This document shows, piece by piece, positions 8,801 to 19,338 of a stretch of DNA of 64,000 nucleotides. The stretch's first letter is position 1, and each line of letters starts with the position of its first letter. Position numbers and translations under genes: made by a program. Origin of the DNA: Aquitalea pelogenes (lineage in GTDB: Bacteria > Pseudomonadota > Gammaproteobacteria > Burkholderiales > Chromobacteriaceae); contig NZ_LNQV01000017.1 of the NCBI RefSeq assembly GCF_001515305.1, forward strand, positions 22,640-86,639. The letters are read 5' to 3'. The notes beneath the pieces are model-generated. The model was not told the origin of the DNA. It worked only from the letters and a program-made list of their open reading frames with translations, and did not search any database.

Positions 8801-9111
8801 CCCAGCAGGATTTCGCTGTACTGGATCTGCGGCGTGATATCGGTGTAATTGGCGATATCGCCCTGCAGTTGTTCCGCGATCGGCATGAAAGCACCCAGAA
8901 ACGACTCCACCGATTCAAACTGCAACTGGCACAGCGCGGTGAAACTGGGGGTACTGCCCGGCTCGCTGCCGCTGATGCCCTTCTCCACCCGCATGTCCAG
9001 CAAGGCCGGAGCCAGCAGCTTGCTGGCCAGCGGCATGTGCTGTTGCAGGTAGTAGTCGAAATCGAAACGGGCAGTTGCGCTATACGGATAGAGAATGCTG
9101 ACGTTGATCAT
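8797..9111 (-). CDS. EthD-family small protein
   Basis: The 104-residue protein has the ferredoxin-like EthD fold pattern: it starts MINVSILYPYSATARFDFDYYLQQHMPL and later has FTALCQLQFESVESFLGAF. Members are dimeric alpha/beta-barrel proteins, often annotated as EthD-family reductases; substrates are generally unknown. The ATG at 9109-9111 has AAGGA at a good distance. The ATG two codons earlier would sit directly on that site. Confidence 0.85.
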   Translation of the reverse strand: MINVSILYPYSATARFDFDYYLQQHMPLASKLLAPALLDMRVEKGISGSEPGSTPSFTALCQLQFESVESFLGAFMPIAEQLQGDIANYTDITPQIQYSEILLG

Positions 9112-9170
9112 GACCATGTCCTTGGTGGTGAGGCCATCAGCATAATCGCATCGCAGCCGGCACTCCAGCC

Positions 9171-9623
9171 TCAGCCTACCTGTTTGCGGTACTGGATGAA
9201 GCCCAGGTTTTCTGCCAGCCGGTCGTATAGCTGGCGCGCCGTGGCATTGCTTTCATGGGTGAGCCAGTACACCCGGCTGCAGCCGGCATCTGCCGCATAG
9301 GCATACACCTGCTCGATCAGCGCCCGTCCGGCCCCCGTGCCGCGCACATCAGGCTGTACATACAAATCCTGCAGATAACAGTAATTGCCCGGCGTCCAGC
9401 TACTGCGATGCAGTACCGTATGTACCAAACCTACCGCCTGCTCACCCTGCCAGGCCAGCCAGGCCTGCATCGGTTCGGCCGCATCGAGAAAGCGCTGCCA
9501 GGTAATGGCGGTATCTGCTTTGCTCTGACTGCTGTGATAAAAATCCAGATAGCCCTGCCACAAGGGCAGCCAGGCAGCAAAATCGTCGGCGGCGAGCGGG
9601 CGGATGGAAACGGCTTGGGTCAT
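9171..9623 (-). CDS. GNAT-family N-acetyltransferase
   Basis: The 150-residue GNAT protein starts MTQAVSIRPLAADDFAAWLPLW. The acetyl-CoA-binding motif A is present as LYVQPDVRGTGAGRALI (R/Q-x-x-G-x-G/A type), followed by LTHESNATARQLYDRLAENLGF. The substrate is unknown. The start at 9623 has a CAGGAGAG site, and a perfect DnaA box (9634-9642) overlaps that translation signal. Binding of DnaA there could affect the gene (inference). Confidence 0.88.
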   Translation of the reverse strand: MTQAVSIRPLAADDFAAWLPLWQGYLDFYHSSQSKADTAITWQRFLDAAEPMQAWLAWQGEQAVGLVHTVLHRSSWTPGNYCYLQDLYVQPDVRGTGAGRALIEQVYAYAADAGCSRVYWLTHESNATARQLYDRLAENLGFIQYRKQVG

Positions 9624-9633
9624 GGCACTCTCC

Positions 9634-9963
9634 TGTGGATAAGCCATTATGCTGCACGGCTTATGGCTCCATGGGCAGAGCCAGTGAACACAAGATGGAT
9701 GGAACCACTTTGCCAAGTGGCAAGCTGCTTATCCACAGCAAGATGCAGAGCTGTCATTTATCCACAGCCAGCATTAATTCATCAACACATTGAAATTAAA
9801 AGGATTTGATTCTGCACACCAGCAAGTCCAGCAATGCCGACTATTTCTTGCAATGCAGATTCAACACCAGCAGCAGGCTGCGCGCATCGCCGATGGTTGT
9901 GGATAAAACCCGGACACAAAAAACGGCAGCCGCAGCTGCCGTTTTTTCCAGACCTGTGGATAA
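9634..9963. other. DnaA-box cluster A (five perfect TTATCCACA boxes)
   Basis: Five exact 9-mers occur within 330 bp: 9634-9642 (minus), 9729-9737 (plus), 9758-9766 (plus), 9898-9906 (minus) and 9955-9963 (minus). The region between the GNAT gene and thiC holds no gene and includes an AT-rich stretch at about 9771-9812. The density is origin-like, but no replication gene is adjacent. It could be a DnaA-titration (datA-like) locus, a DnaA-reactivating site, or part of an origin. Confidence 0.75.
9918..9947 (-). terminator. Intrinsic terminator of thiC
   Basis: AAAAAACGGCAGC (9918-9930) pairs with GCTGCCGTTTTTT (9935-9947) around a 4-base loop. It is 35 bases past the thiC stop on the minus strand and lies inside DnaA-box cluster A. 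Confidence 0.85.
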
Positions 9964-9981
9964 GTCAGGTGATGAACAGGA

Positions 9982-12048
<2,067 letters not shown>

Positions 12049-12231
12049 AACATTCCACAATCAGACTGGATATGGACACCACAACACAGCGCACAGGACC
12101 CCTAGCGATGCTGTGAAGGTAAGGTAAATGTGGGATAATCGCAAGTTATCGTCATGACACGCTGTCCGGGCGGCCGGTTTTTCGGGATACCGATTGACTG
12201 CTGCTGGCAGCCAGCCCTTCGGAGTAAGCTG

Positions 12232-12893
12232 ATGGATTTTGAAAATGCCCGTTTCAACATGGTCGAGCAGCAGATTCGTCCGTGGGACGTACTTGACCCC
12301 AAGATTCTGGACCTGCTGTTTCACGTGAAACGCGAAGATTTCGTCGCTGCCGACAAGCGCCAGCTGGCCTTTGTCGACACCGAACTGCCGCTGCCCAATG
12401 GCGGCAAGATGCTGCAACCGAAGCTGGAAGCACGTCTGGCACAGGATGTCGCCGTACAGCCGCAAGACAAGATTCTGGAAGTCGGCACGCGCGGCTCGTC
12501 GTGACCGCCTCTCTTGGCCAAGCCTGGGCCGGCCCACGTATATAGCGTCGAGATTAATGCCGCCACCCGCGAAGCGCTGCCGCCAACCTGAAAAAAGCCG
12601 GCATCGGCAATGTCACCCTGGTGGAAGGCAACGGCCTGGATGGCCTGAAGGAACAAGCCCCGTTCGACGTGATCGTGGTGGGTGGTTCGCTGCCGGTGGT
12701 GCCGGAAACCCTGAAAGCCCAGCTGGCCGTCGGTGGCCGCATGATTGTGGTGGTGGGTGACCTGCCGGCCATGAGCTGCAAGCTGATCAAGCGCGTCAGC
12801 GAAAGCGGCTTCAGCGAAACCAATCTGTTCGAAACCTGTATTTCCCGTCTGGCCAAGGCTGAAGCCATCGAGCCGGAACGTTTCGTATTCTGA
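12232..12893 (+). pseudogene. pcm: Protein-L-isoaspartate O-methyltransferase, reading frame broken
   Basis: The first 90 codons (12232-12504) encode MDFENARFNMVEQQIRPW and so on, up to KILEVGT, the start of the SAM-binding motif. The last 90 codons (12621-12893) encode GNGLDGLKEQAPFDVIVVGG to the end in another frame. Between about 12487 and 12575 the expected motif (GSGYVTALLAKLG..., then VEINAATREAAAANL) is garbled by several small insertions and deletions, with a net shift of one base. Product, if intact: repair of isoaspartyl damage in proteins. The local multi-error pattern looks more like poor sequence than decay. A parS-like site lies within the coding part. Confidence 0.8.
12317..12332. 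other. parS-like ParB-binding site (15/16) inside pcm
   Basis: TGTTTCACGTGAAACG differs from the consensus parS only at the last base. It overlaps codons for FHVKR in pcm. Confidence 0.75.
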
Positions 12894-13219
12894 TGATTCG
12901 CGAAATCTCCGCCCGCGACCTGGCCGCCTGGCGCGCCGACAGCACGGCAGCACAGCCGTTGTTGCTGGATGTGCGCGAGGACTGGGAAGTGCAGCTGGCC
13001 AGCATTGCCGGTTCGCTGCACATCCCGATGAACCTGATTCCGCTGCGCATGAGCGAACTGCCGGATGACCAGCCTATTGTCACCGTCTGCCATCATGGCG
13101 TACGCAGCTTCCAGGTTGGCCTGTATCTGGCCAATGCCGGTTTCGAACAGGTGCTGAGCCTGCAAGGCGGCGTCGAAGCCTGGGCCAATGATGTAGACCC
13201 GGGCATGGCGCATTACTGA
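12893..13219 (+). CDS. Rhodanese-like domain protein
   Basis: The 108-residue single rhodanese domain has LLLDVREDWEVQLASIAGSLHIPM (the CH2A region) and the active-site loop CHHGVRS, whose Cys carries persulfide in sulfurtransferases. Many short homologues act as sulfur or thiol carriers; the acceptor here is unknown. The ATG overlaps the pcm stop codon (TGATG), so the two genes are translationally coupled in one operon. Confidence 0.92.
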   Translation: MIREISARDLAAWRADSTAAQPLLLDVREDWEVQLASIAGSLHIPMNLIPLRMSELPDDQPIVTVCHHGVRSFQVGLYLANAGFEQVLSLQGGVEAWANDVDPGMAHY

Positions 13220-13265
13220 GCCGGACAGTCCGGTACAGACAGCAGCAACAGATCGCAGCACAAGC

Positions 13266-13298
13266 AAGCCATTCCTGCCAGCGGGAATGGCTTTTGTT
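13266..13298 (+). terminator. Intrinsic terminator after the rhodanese gene
   Basis: AAGCCATTCC (13266-13275) pairs with GGAATGGCTT (13284-13293), followed by TTTGTTTT. Confidence 0.85.
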
Positions 13299-13348
13299 TT
13301 GGAACCGGCCGCCGTTTGCCACATCCAAACCGGCAATCAACCGACAAA

Positions 13349-14089
13349 ATGGAATCCGTTTTGAGTCAGCAATCCCTCCCCTATCTTGCTCCGGCCCTGG
13401 CCCCGGTACACCCGGCCTGGGAAGCCGTCCTCAATACGCCGGACATCTTTGCCCGCCTGCGCCAGATCGACCAGCAACTGCAACAGCAAGCCAGTCAGGG
13501 CAAAACGCTGTTTCCGCCGCAGCCGCTCATTTTCAACAGCCTGCGCACCATGGCGCCGGCTGACATCAAGGTGGTGATTCTGGGGCAGGACCCTTATCAC
13601 GGAGCAGGAGAAGCCATGGGCCTGTCCTTTTCGGTTCCGCCCGGCGTGCGTATTCCGCCCAGCCTGCGCAATATTTACAAGGAACTGGTGGCAGACCTGG
13701 GTGGCGGCATGCCGGCCAGTGGCGACCTGACCCACTGGGCCGAACAGGGCGTACTGTTGCTTAACAGCGTGCTGACCGTGGAAATGGACAAGGCAGGCAG
13801 CCATGGCAAGCTGGGCTGGCAGGCCATCACCGACGCGCTGATTGATGCGGTCAACCAGCAAAACCCCGGCTGTGTATTCTTGCTATGGGGCAACTGGGCA
13901 CAGACCAAGGCCGAGCGGATTGATACCGGCCGCCACCTGGTGCTGACTGCAGCGCACCCTTCTCCGCTATCCGCCAGCCGAGGCTTTCACGGCTGTCGGC
14001 ATTTCTCGCAGGTCAATGCCTGGCTGGCTGCCCATGGCCGCGACACCATCCGCTGGATGCCCGCCAGCAGCCAGAACAGCCTGTTCTGA
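13349..14089 (+). CDS. ung: Uracil-DNA glycosylase (family 1)
   Basis: The 246-residue protein removes uracil from DNA. The water-activating motif GQDPYHG lies at residues 79-85 (catalytic Asp81), with FNSLRTMAPADIKVVIL before it. VLLLNSVLTVE is present, and the DNA-intercalation loop HPSPLSASRGF is near residue 205. All signature motifs are intact. The ATG at 13349 is used; a TTG at 13316 would add 11 non-conserved residues. No strong ribosome binding site precedes either. It sits between two terminators/spacers and is probably transcribed alone. Confidence 0.95.
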   Translation: MESVLSQQSLPYLAPALAPVHPAWEAVLNTPDIFARLRQIDQQLQQQASQGKTLFPPQPLIFNSLRTMAPADIKVVILGQDPYHGAGEAMGLSFSVPPGVRIPPSLRNIYKELVADLGGGMPASGDLTHWAEQGVLLLNSVLTVEMDKAGSHGKLGWQAITDALIDAVNQQNPGCVFLLWGNWAQTKAERIDTGRHLVLTAAHPSPLSASRGFHGCRHFSQVNAWLAAHGRDTIRWMPASSQNSLF

Positions 14090-14202
14090 TACGGAATGGC
14101 TGCAGGGTTGCCCAGCACAACCTTGCAGCGCAAAACCCGGCTTTTCAGCCAGTCAGCATTGCCCTAAGCTAGCAAGGGTCATCTTCCTCCCCGCCGCCCA
14201 TC

Positions 14203-15522
14203 GTGGATATTTTCTTTCTGTTTGTACTGATTGTGCTGAATGGCGCCTTTGCCATGTCTGAAATTGCGATTGTTTCTTCGCGCAAGATCCGCCTGCAGCA
14301 ATGGGCAGAAGAAGGGCGTCGCGGGGCTCGCTCGGCACTGCGTCTGGCAGAGGAACCCACCCGTTTCCTGTCAACGGTACAGATCGGCATCACCAGCATC
14401 AGCATTTTCTCCGGCGTGTACGGTGAAGCGGCGCTGTCCGAACATTTGCAGGACTGGCTGGAGATGAACCTGCCGCAGCTGCATGCCTATAACAAGCCGC
14501 TGTCCGTAGCACTGATGGTGGCCGCCATCACCGCCTTGTCGCTGGTGTTTGGCGAGCTGGTGCCCAAGCGGCTGGCCATGCTGAACCCGGAAGGCATCGC
14601 CAGCACCCTGGCCCCGCCCATGCTGCTGCTCTCGCGCCTGGCTGCCCCGCTGGTGCGCTTGCTGTCACGGCTGACCGACACCCTGCTGCGACTGATCGGC
14701 GCGCGCAAGAGCAATGAACCCTCCATTACCGAAGAAGAAATCCGGGTGCTGATGGAACAGGGTGCGGACGAAGGCATTTTCGACCGTGCCGAGCAGGAGC
14801 TGGTGGAAAACATCTTCCGGCTGGACGATCGCAAGGTTGCCGCGGTGATGACCCCGCGCAAGGACATCGTTTCCATTGATATCGAAGACCAGCAACACGA
14901 CAACCGCCAGCTGCTGATATCGCACGCTTACAGCCATTTCCCGGTGTGCAAGGGCGGCATGGAACATGTGCTGGGCATTCTGGACACCAAACGCATGCTG
15001 GACCGGGTACTGGCCGGGCAAAGCGTGGATTTCATTGCCGACCTGCAAATACCGCTCTACGTTCCGGCCACGGTAACGCTGATGCAGCTGATGGAACAGT
15101 TCCGTCTGGCCCACACCCATCTGGCACTGGTGGTGGACGAATACGGCGAACTGGAAGGCCTGGTCACCATGAATGATGTGCTGGAAACAGTGGTGGGCGA
15201 TTTGCCTTCCATCCATGCCGATGGTGAAGACGACGAGATCGTGCGGCGCGAGGATGGCAGCTATCTGGTGGATGGCATGGTGACGCTGGACAGCTTCCGC
15301 CAGTATTTTGAGGTTGATCAGTCACTGCCGGGAGAAGACACCGGCAATATCCACACGCTGGGCGGCGTGATGATGTTCCAGCTGGGCCGGGTACCATCAG
15401 CGGCAGACCGCTTTGACTGGCAAGGCTTCAGTTTTGAAGTGATGGACATGGACAAGACCCGGGTGGACAAAATCCTCGTCAGCCGGCTGCCCTCCAGCCG
15501 CCTGGAGCAGAACGACAACTAA
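14203..15522 (+). CDS. CNNM/CorC (HlyC/CorC) family membrane protein with CBS domains
   Basis: The 439-residue protein has the DUF21 membrane domain at residues 1-180 (MDIFFLFVLIVLNGAFAMSEIA, then VFGELVPKRLAM). A pair of CBS domains follows at about 200-330 (VMTPRKDIVSID, then LALVVDEYGELEGLVTMNDVLE). The C-terminal CorC/HlyC domain is at about 350-430. Relatives are linked to magnesium or cobalt export; the old name haemolysin is misleading. The start is a GTG at 14203, the only start that keeps the first helix intact. Confidence 0.92.
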   Translation: MDIFFLFVLIVLNGAFAMSEIAIVSSRKIRLQQWAEEGRRGARSALRLAEEPTRFLSTVQIGITSISIFSGVYGEAALSEHLQDWLEMNLPQLHAYNKPLSVALMVAAITALSLVFGELVPKRLAMLNPEGIASTLAPPMLLLSRLAAPLVRLLSRLTDTLLRLIGARKSNEPSITEEEIRVLMEQGADEGIFDRAEQELVENIFRLDDRKVAAVMTPRKDIVSIDIEDQQHDNRQLLISHAYSHFPVCKGGMEHVLGILDTKRMLDRVLAGQSVDFIADLQIPLYVPATVTLMQLMEQFRLAHTHLALVVDEYGELEGLVTMNDVLETVVGDLPSIHADGEDDEIVRREDGSYLVDGMVTLDSFRQYFEVDQSLPGEDTGNIHTLGGVMMFQLGRVPSAADRFDWQGFSFEVMDMDKTRVDKILVSRLPSSRLEQNDN

Positions 15523-15530
15523 GAAAGTGA

Positions 15531-15552
15531 AAAACCGCCCGAGGGCGGTTTT
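15531..15552. terminator. Bidirectional intrinsic terminator
   Basis: AAAACCGCCC (15531-15540) pairs with GGGCGGTTTT (15543-15552) around a 2-base centre, between convergent genes. Confidence 0.85.
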
Positions 15553-16767
15553 TTATTGACCGGGCTGCGGTTCCAGACGCTTGCGGTAGCGCTCGGTCCA
15601 CAAGAACAACAGCGGATTGAGCAGAATGGACAGAATGGCCCCGGCCAGAATCAGCGAATGGCTGTGTTCGTTCATCAGACCCAGCGCAATACCCAGCCCG
15701 GCCAGAATGAAAGAAAACTCGCCAATCTGCGCCAGGCTGGCGGCAATGGTAAGCGCCGTGGCCGGGCTACGGCCAAACAGGCGCACGATGCCATACGCCC
15801 CCAGCGATTTACCCACCACGATGATCAGCAGCGTTCCCAGCACTTCCCAGAAGTTATGCAGCAATACCGACGGGTTGAGCAGCATGCCGACCGAGACAAA
15901 AAACAGCACGGAGAAAGCGTCGCGCAGCGGCAGTGATTCTTCGGCCGCACGATGGCTCAGTGGCGATTCGGCCAGCACCATGCCGGCAAAGAATGCGCCC
16001 AGCGCAAACGACACATCAAACAGCAAGGACGCGCCGTAGGCCACACCCAGTGCGGTGGACAAGACGGCGAGGCGAAACAGTTCGCGGCTGCCGGTGTAGA
16101 CAATGCGCTCCAGCATCCATGGCAAAAAACGTCGGCCAAACACCAGCATCAGCGCGACAAAGGCCGCCACCTTGCCCAGCGTCAGCAGGATGGTCCACAA
16201 CACTGCGCTGCCGCTGATCACCGTATCCGCGCCCTTGCCACCCAGCACGCCGGCAAAGATGGGCAGCAACACCAGCGTCAGCACCATCACCAGGTCTTCC
16301 ACCACCAGCCAGCCAATGGCGATCTTGCCATCGTCAGTCTGTTCCAGATTCTTTTCCTGCAAGGCCTTGAGCAATACCACCGTGCTGGCGGTGGACAGCG
16401 CCAGGCCAAACACCACACCCTCCCCCACAGGCCAGCCCAGCAGCTGGGACATGCCCAGCCCCAGTACGGTGGCCAGCAGGATCTGCCCGATGGCACCGGG
16501 CAGTGCAATGGTTTTTACCGCCAGCAAGTCTCGGACCGAAAAATGCAAACCCACACCGAACATCAGCAAAATCACGCCCATCTCCGCCAATTGTGGTGCG
16601 ATCTGGCTGTCCGCAGTAAAACCAGGGGTGAACGGACCGGCCACGATGCCGGCACACAGATAGCCGATCAGCGGCGGCAAACGCAGGCGGAAGGCCAGCG
16701 TGCCCAGCATGAAGGCAAATACCAGACTGCCGACAATGGTGGCAATCAGGGGTGAATGATGAAGCAT
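15553..16767 (-). CDS. CPA2-family cation:proton antiporter (YbaL/KefB-like) lacking an RCK domain
   Basis: The 404-residue protein has 12-13 predicted membrane helices. Typical CPA2 segments are LRLPPLIGYLCAGIVAGPFTPGF, LAEMGVILLMFGVGLHFSV, GLALSTASTVVLLKALQE and FALGAFFAGMVLAESPLSHRA. The C-terminal half (SLAQIGEFSFILAGLG) ends in LFLWTERYRKRLEPQPGQ. E. coli YbaL (558 residues) continues here with a cytosolic TrkA-N/RCK nucleotide-binding domain, which is absent, and the stop is followed directly by the terminator. So it is either a short natural form or a truncated one. It probably exchanges K+ or Na+ for protons. Confidence 0.88.
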   Translation of the reverse strand: MLHHSPLIATIVGSLVFAFMLGTLAFRLRLPPLIGYLCAGIVAGPFTPGFTADSQIAPQLAEMGVILLMFGVGLHFSVRDLLAVKTIALPGAIGQILLATVLGLGMSQLLGWPVGEGVVFGLALSTASTVVLLKALQEKNLEQTDDGKIAIGWLVVEDLVMVLTLVLLPIFAGVLGGKGADTVISGSAVLWTILLTLGKVAAFVALMLVFGRRFLPWMLERIVYTGSRELFRLAVLSTALGVAYGASLLFDVSFALGAFFAGMVLAESPLSHRAAEESLPLRDAFSVLFFVSVGMLLNPSVLLHNFWEVLGTLLIIVVGKSLGAYGIVRLFGRSPATALTIAASLAQIGEFSFILAGLGIALGLMNEHSHSLILAGAILSILLNPLLFLWTERYRKRLEPQPGQ

Positions 16768-17138
16768 GGCTCAGCCCTCCATTCCAGTTTCAATGCATGA
16801 CAGATTGCCGGAATATCGATGTAGTTCCACTTAATATCAAAATTTCAGCAAAATATTAAAATTAACTTATTTTGCATAAAATTTCATGTTGGCAGTTTGT
16901 CTGCCAGTCCGCGCTTATCCTTGTGAATTCATCCACTTGTAGCGGATTTTCCAGCATGGAAAGGCTCTGGTAACAAAACAAGCAGCATGCAGTCATGCGG
17001 ACATGTCATCCTGCCTTGTCCAGCTCCCTTCTGCCCCTGTCATTGCATGCGCTGCGGTTTGCAGCACCCGGGTGGGAGCGTATGCTCTGAGCACTTGCAA
17101 TCCCCTTCAATCCCCATCTTTCCAGCCCCGGAGCCTGC
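16768..17138. other. Gene-free divergent region, AT-rich core
   Basis: These 371 bases separate the antiporter gene (minus) from the outer-membrane-like gene (plus). The stretch 16820-16890 is strikingly AT-rich for this genome (runs such as AATATTAAAATTAACTTATTTTGC) and probably holds promoters for both sides. No reading frame, hairpin or repeat is convincing. Confidence 0.5.
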
Positions 17139-17819
17139 ATGCGTTGCCCTGCCGTGTTGATGTTGTTGCCCGCCCTGCTTTGCTGCCAGTCGGTATTTGC
17201 CGACGAACCCGTACACAGCATGACACTGAGCCTGGACGGCAACCTGTACCAGACGGATGCCGGCACCGGCAGCAAGCTGCAACCCTCGTTGTCGCTACGC
17301 CACGATACCGCCTATGGCAGCCTGTTCGTGCAACAAGGTGAAGCCGGGCTGGGCCTGCCCGCGCCGGGCGGCTGGATGACGCTGGCAGCCGCCAATGAAA
17401 GCCAGTGGGAGCTGGGGGCCAATTCCAGCCACTGGATGGGTGTGCTGCGCTATGGTGTGGATCTGCCGCAGGATGGCTCGCTGTCCATCGGCTATGCCGA
17501 CAGGCTGGGCAATAGCAGTCCGGGCAAGATGCTGCTGATGAATCTGGATCTCACCCTGGGCAACTGGCGCAACCAGCGCATCAGCCTGCTGGGCTGGGCC
17601 AGCTTGGCCAACACACAACGGGCACAAAGCCTGGGGCACCAGGCCGTTGGTGGTGGCTGGCATCTGGAACAAAGCAATCTGCTGCTGATGCTGAACCACC
17701 CGTTCAACCCGCGCTGGTCGCTGGATGTGGGTGCAGGCTCACGCTGGATGGCAGATCAACAGGCCAGCCACAGCGCGGGCTGGCAAGCGGTACTCGGCAT
17801 CAACTGCAAGTTGTACTGA
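17139..17819 (+). CDS. Putative outer-membrane beta-barrel protein (MipA/OmpV-like)
   Basis: The 226-residue exported protein has a signal peptide (MRCPAVLMLLPALLCCQS, cleavage near VFA-DE). The mature part alternates polar and hydrophobic residues in amphipathic strands (SLRHDTAYGSLFVQQGEAGLGL, WELGANSSHWMGVLRYGVDL). It ends in a Tyr (GINCKLY), as many barrels end in an aromatic residue. The pattern near the C-terminus (NHPFNPRWSLDVGAGSRWM) resembles MipA/OmpV scaffold proteins, but the match is weak. The ATG at 17139 has CGGAG upstream. The function is unknown. Confidence 0.6.
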   Translation: MRCPAVLMLLPALLCCQSVFADEPVHSMTLSLDGNLYQTDAGTGSKLQPSLSLRHDTAYGSLFVQQGEAGLGLPAPGGWMTLAAANESQWELGANSSHWMGVLRYGVDLPQDGSLSIGYADRLGNSSPGKMLLMNLDLTLGNWRNQRISLLGWASLANTQRAQSLGHQAVGGGWHLEQSNLLLMLNHPFNPRWSLDVGAGSRWMADQQASHSAGWQAVLGINCKLY

Positions 17820-17848
17820 GCACGGCTCGCAATATGGCGTCAGCGGGG

Positions 17849-18346
17849 CTACAAGCGCCTGCCACACACCGTACTCATGCGGGAACCACTCCAGCGTCGT
17901 TCCGGGTCGGCAAAACTCTCTAGCTCCTGTAAACCCGCCTTCTGCATCATGCCGGCCGAGCCGGCATTTTGCTGATGCCTGTCCGCACACAGCCAGCGAC
18001 AGCCTTGCTGGCGCAATACCTCACATACCATCAGCAACAAACGGCTGCCCAGGCCCTGACCGGCCGCCTCACGGCTTACCACCGCTTCAATCAGAAAAGC
18101 AGCCTCGCTGGCTGCGATGTCAGCCGGACGATGTGCCGGGTAGGCGTCAGAGCGGTCAAACAGCATCACCGCCAGCAACTGGCCCTGCTGTTCTGCCAGC
18201 AAGCCTTGTACGGTTCCGCTGGCCAGGCCGGACAGTGTCTGCTCCACCCCCTGTTGCGGCAGGTAGTTCCAGTCATTCGGGCCATGGCTCATGATCAATT
18301 GCAGTAATGCAGCCTGATCGGCAGGCTGGGCCGCACGAATTTGCAT
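17849..18346 (-). CDS. GNAT-family N-acetyltransferase
   Basis: The 165-residue GNAT protein starts MQIRAAQPADQAALLQLIM and carries motif A as FLIEAVVSREAAGQGLGSRLLLM (x-x-x-G-x-G-x-x-L), with NAGSAGMMQKAGLQELE after it. The substrate is unknown. The ATG at 18346 has GAGGGGAA upstream. It is convergent with the outer-membrane-like gene. Confidence 0.85.
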   Translation of the reverse strand: MQIRAAQPADQAALLQLIMSHGPNDWNYLPQQGVEQTLSGLASGTVQGLLAEQQGQLLAVMLFDRSDAYPAHRPADIAASEAAFLIEAVVSREAAGQGLGSRLLLMVCEVLRQQGCRWLCADRHQQNAGSAGMMQKAGLQELESFADPERRWSGSRMSTVCGRRL

Positions 18347-18523
18347 GTTTTTCCCCTCATCGATGCCCTGTGCCATGCAGTTTCCTGCTTCAACAGCGCA
18401 GAAAGGCCGTTTGCCGCCTTCCTGTGCTGTCAGCAGCTCATTATTGGTCTGAACGCTCAGAACGGCTTAAAACTGTGTTCATGCCCCGGCATGGTCATGT
18501 AACTGCACCTGACAGGCGGTGAT

Positions 18524-19281
18524 TCAGTATTTTTTGCCCAGCCGGTGCAACTCATTGAGCTTGGCGTATTTGATATAGCTGTTGAAGCAACCAATGCTGA
18601 TGTGGACAAGTCCGGGCAAACCGTCCAGAAAACCACGGCGTACCAGGTAAAACTTGGTAAAGCGCAACAGCGGGCTGAACACCAGCTTGCTCCATCCCGC
18701 CTTTTTCCCGCGCTTATACAGCATTTCGGCTTGCAAACTGGTGTAGCGATTCTGCTTGGTAAGGTAAAGCGCAATGTCCTCGCCCGATTCGTGCATCAGG
18801 TCGCCGGACAGTTTTTCCACAGTGCCATCGCACTGCACGTACTCATGCACCACATCATCCGACCAGCGTGCCTGACGTCGGTCAAACAGCCGCAAGCTCC
18901 AGTCCGGATAACCTTCTCCATGCTTCAGAAAACGACCCATGAAACGGTTGCTGCGGGCAAAACGGTAGGCAGCGGCCTGTGGATTGTTCAGTATCTGTTT
19001 GATTTGATTGGTCAATTCTGCTGATGGCCATTCGTCTGCATCCAGACACAATACCCAGTCATGGCTGGCAGCCTGTACGGCAAATTGCTTCTGGGGACCG
19101 AATCCCAGCCAGTCCTGGTGGATAACTTTGCCTTATAGGCAGAAGCTATCACCACGGTTTCATCTGTACTGCCTGAATCCACCACCACGATTTCGTCTGC
19201 CCATTGCACGCTGGCCAGTGTTTTTTCCAGTTGTGCAGCTGCATTTTTGGTGATGAGTACAACGCTGAGCGGCTCTCGCAT
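18524..19281 (-). pseudogene. WaaE/KdtX-like family 2 glycosyltransferase, single frameshift
   Basis: The N-terminal part (19281 to about 19130) encodes MREPLSVVLITKNAAAQLEKTL and DEIVVVDSGSTDET, the GT-A nucleotide-sugar fold. The rest, in another frame, encodes CLDADEWPSAELTNQI (DxD-type motif), SNRFMGRFLKHGEGYPDWSLRLF and the membrane-binding C-terminus. Restoring one base near 19127-19131 gives a 252-residue protein, the usual size for WaaE/KdtX-type LPS core glucosyltransferases. It lies beside waaC-waaA on the opposite strand, which supports an LPS core role. The missing base may be a sequencing error. Confidence 0.82.
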
Positions 19282-19338
19282 CTTTTCTTGTTATTCCCAT
19301 ATGTATATGGAAGAAACTGGTAGAAGAAGGTCATTTGT

